DNA from: a virus
IMG/VR virus record: IMGVR_UViG_3300005537_000002
Span: 62,001-126,000 of that record
Reading direction: 5' to 3' (one strand)
Length of the DNA: 64,000 nt
Position numbers and translations under genes: made by a program
The notes under the pieces: generated by a model
Database searches by the model: none
What the model was told of the DNA's origin: nothing
The model's input: the letters and a program-made list of their open reading frames with translations, nothing else
Shown here: positions 63,722 to 64,000 of the stretch, in pieces
How the letters are laid out: each line of letters opens with the position of its first letter
How positions within the stretch are numbered: the stretch's first letter is position 1

Positions 63722-64000
63722 ATGCCAATCACACTCATATTAAGACATTGGAAGCACGCTAAATATATCGTGCTTGGGGTAGCAGAGACAGCTAACGAGG
63801 ATGGGCTAGCTGAATACGACTCGATAGATGCCATCATGAACGAGTCTAAGTATCTAGACTCACATAGATGGATTCTATCAGGCTTAGACGAACTTGCCTA
63901 CGAGTTCGGGGAACAAGCTGTAGCAAGTGTGTATGTAGGCTCCGTTGTAGCAGCTGAGTGTATAGAACGTGTCGGTTGGCCGTACTACCAACTGAGAATG
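63722..64000 (+). CDS. Hypothetical protein, paralogue of 62951, cut by the window end
   Basis: ATG 63722 follows AAGGAGG. The 93 visible residues match the N-terminal half of the 62951 protein (see that entry). The gene continues past the end of the window. Confidence 0.65.
   Translation, partial: MPITLILRHWKHAKYIVLGVAETANEDGLAEYDSIDAIMNESKYLDSHRWILSGLDELAYEFGEQAVASVYVGSVVAAECIERVGWPYYQLRM

Noticed and set aside
1-64000. tRNA or rRNA genes
   Set aside because: I looked for T-loop words like GTTCGAATC and cloverleaf partners and saw none; palindromes such as 32757-32790 contain TTCGAA but are terminators.

Overview
The window looks like part of a large double-stranded DNA bacteriophage genome. 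It carries a phage-type DNA polymerase, several homing endonucleases, a DNA-modification operon and more than 80 small, tightly packed, mostly unrecognised genes. All but one gene reads rightward. Strong Shine-Dalgarno sites (AAGGAGG types), frequent TTG and GTG starts and TTGTTT/TATAAT promoters fit a bacterial host with an ordinary housekeeping sigma factor. A Gram-positive host is plausible from the UDG-PolA fusion and the strong Shine-Dalgarno usage, but the sequence does not prove it.

Region 1 (1-4.3 kb) is a 7-deazaguanine DNA-modification cluster: the end of queE, folE, a possible Nmad1-type gene, a TGT-like DNA transglycosylase (dpdA) and a glutamine amidotransferase-QueC fusion. By analogy with phage 9g, this set predicts 2'-deoxyarchaeosine or a preQ0-type base in the phage DNA. 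QueD is not in the window.

Region 2 (4.3-15.8 kb) holds a membrane SWIM-finger protein, two related D12-like DNA methyltransferases, HNH and Hint-domain genes, and a surface-glycan cassette. The cassette has a membrane-anchored GH18-like protein, a small two-helix membrane protein, a processive GT2 synthase and a GtrA-GT2 fusion. The first three genes parallel the PgaB/PgaD/PgaC parts of a poly-N-acetylglucosamine machine.

Region 3 (15.8-25.7 kb) holds a family-4 uracil-DNA glycosylase/PolA fusion. A tandem HNH gene sits upstream of it, and ahead of that lies a second, truncated copy of the polymerase gene's 5' end. A SLOG protein, a PD-(D/E)XK nuclease, a splice-dead intein-like LAGLIDADG gene and small membrane genes follow.

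Region 4 (25.7-30.9 kb) has a 1.2-kb non-coding, G-rich, quasi-periodic tract, the only leftward gene (with a promoter overlapping a rightward one), small genes and a 0.5-kb AT-rich intergenic region.

Region 5 (30.9-64 kb) is a long series of operons of small genes. Each begins at a near-identical promoter that often shares bases with the preceding terminator. Many genes are tandem or dispersed paralogues. Two adjacent TIR-like proteins, a DUF2786-type protein and a DUF6011-like zinc protein are the recognisable members. This layout is typical of phage early or host-takeover regions.

Two genome-scale signals stand out: about 45 copies of the octamer TAGCACAG/CTGTGCTA, and many long perfect inverted repeats inside genes. 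Family assignments are by eye; no database search was run.
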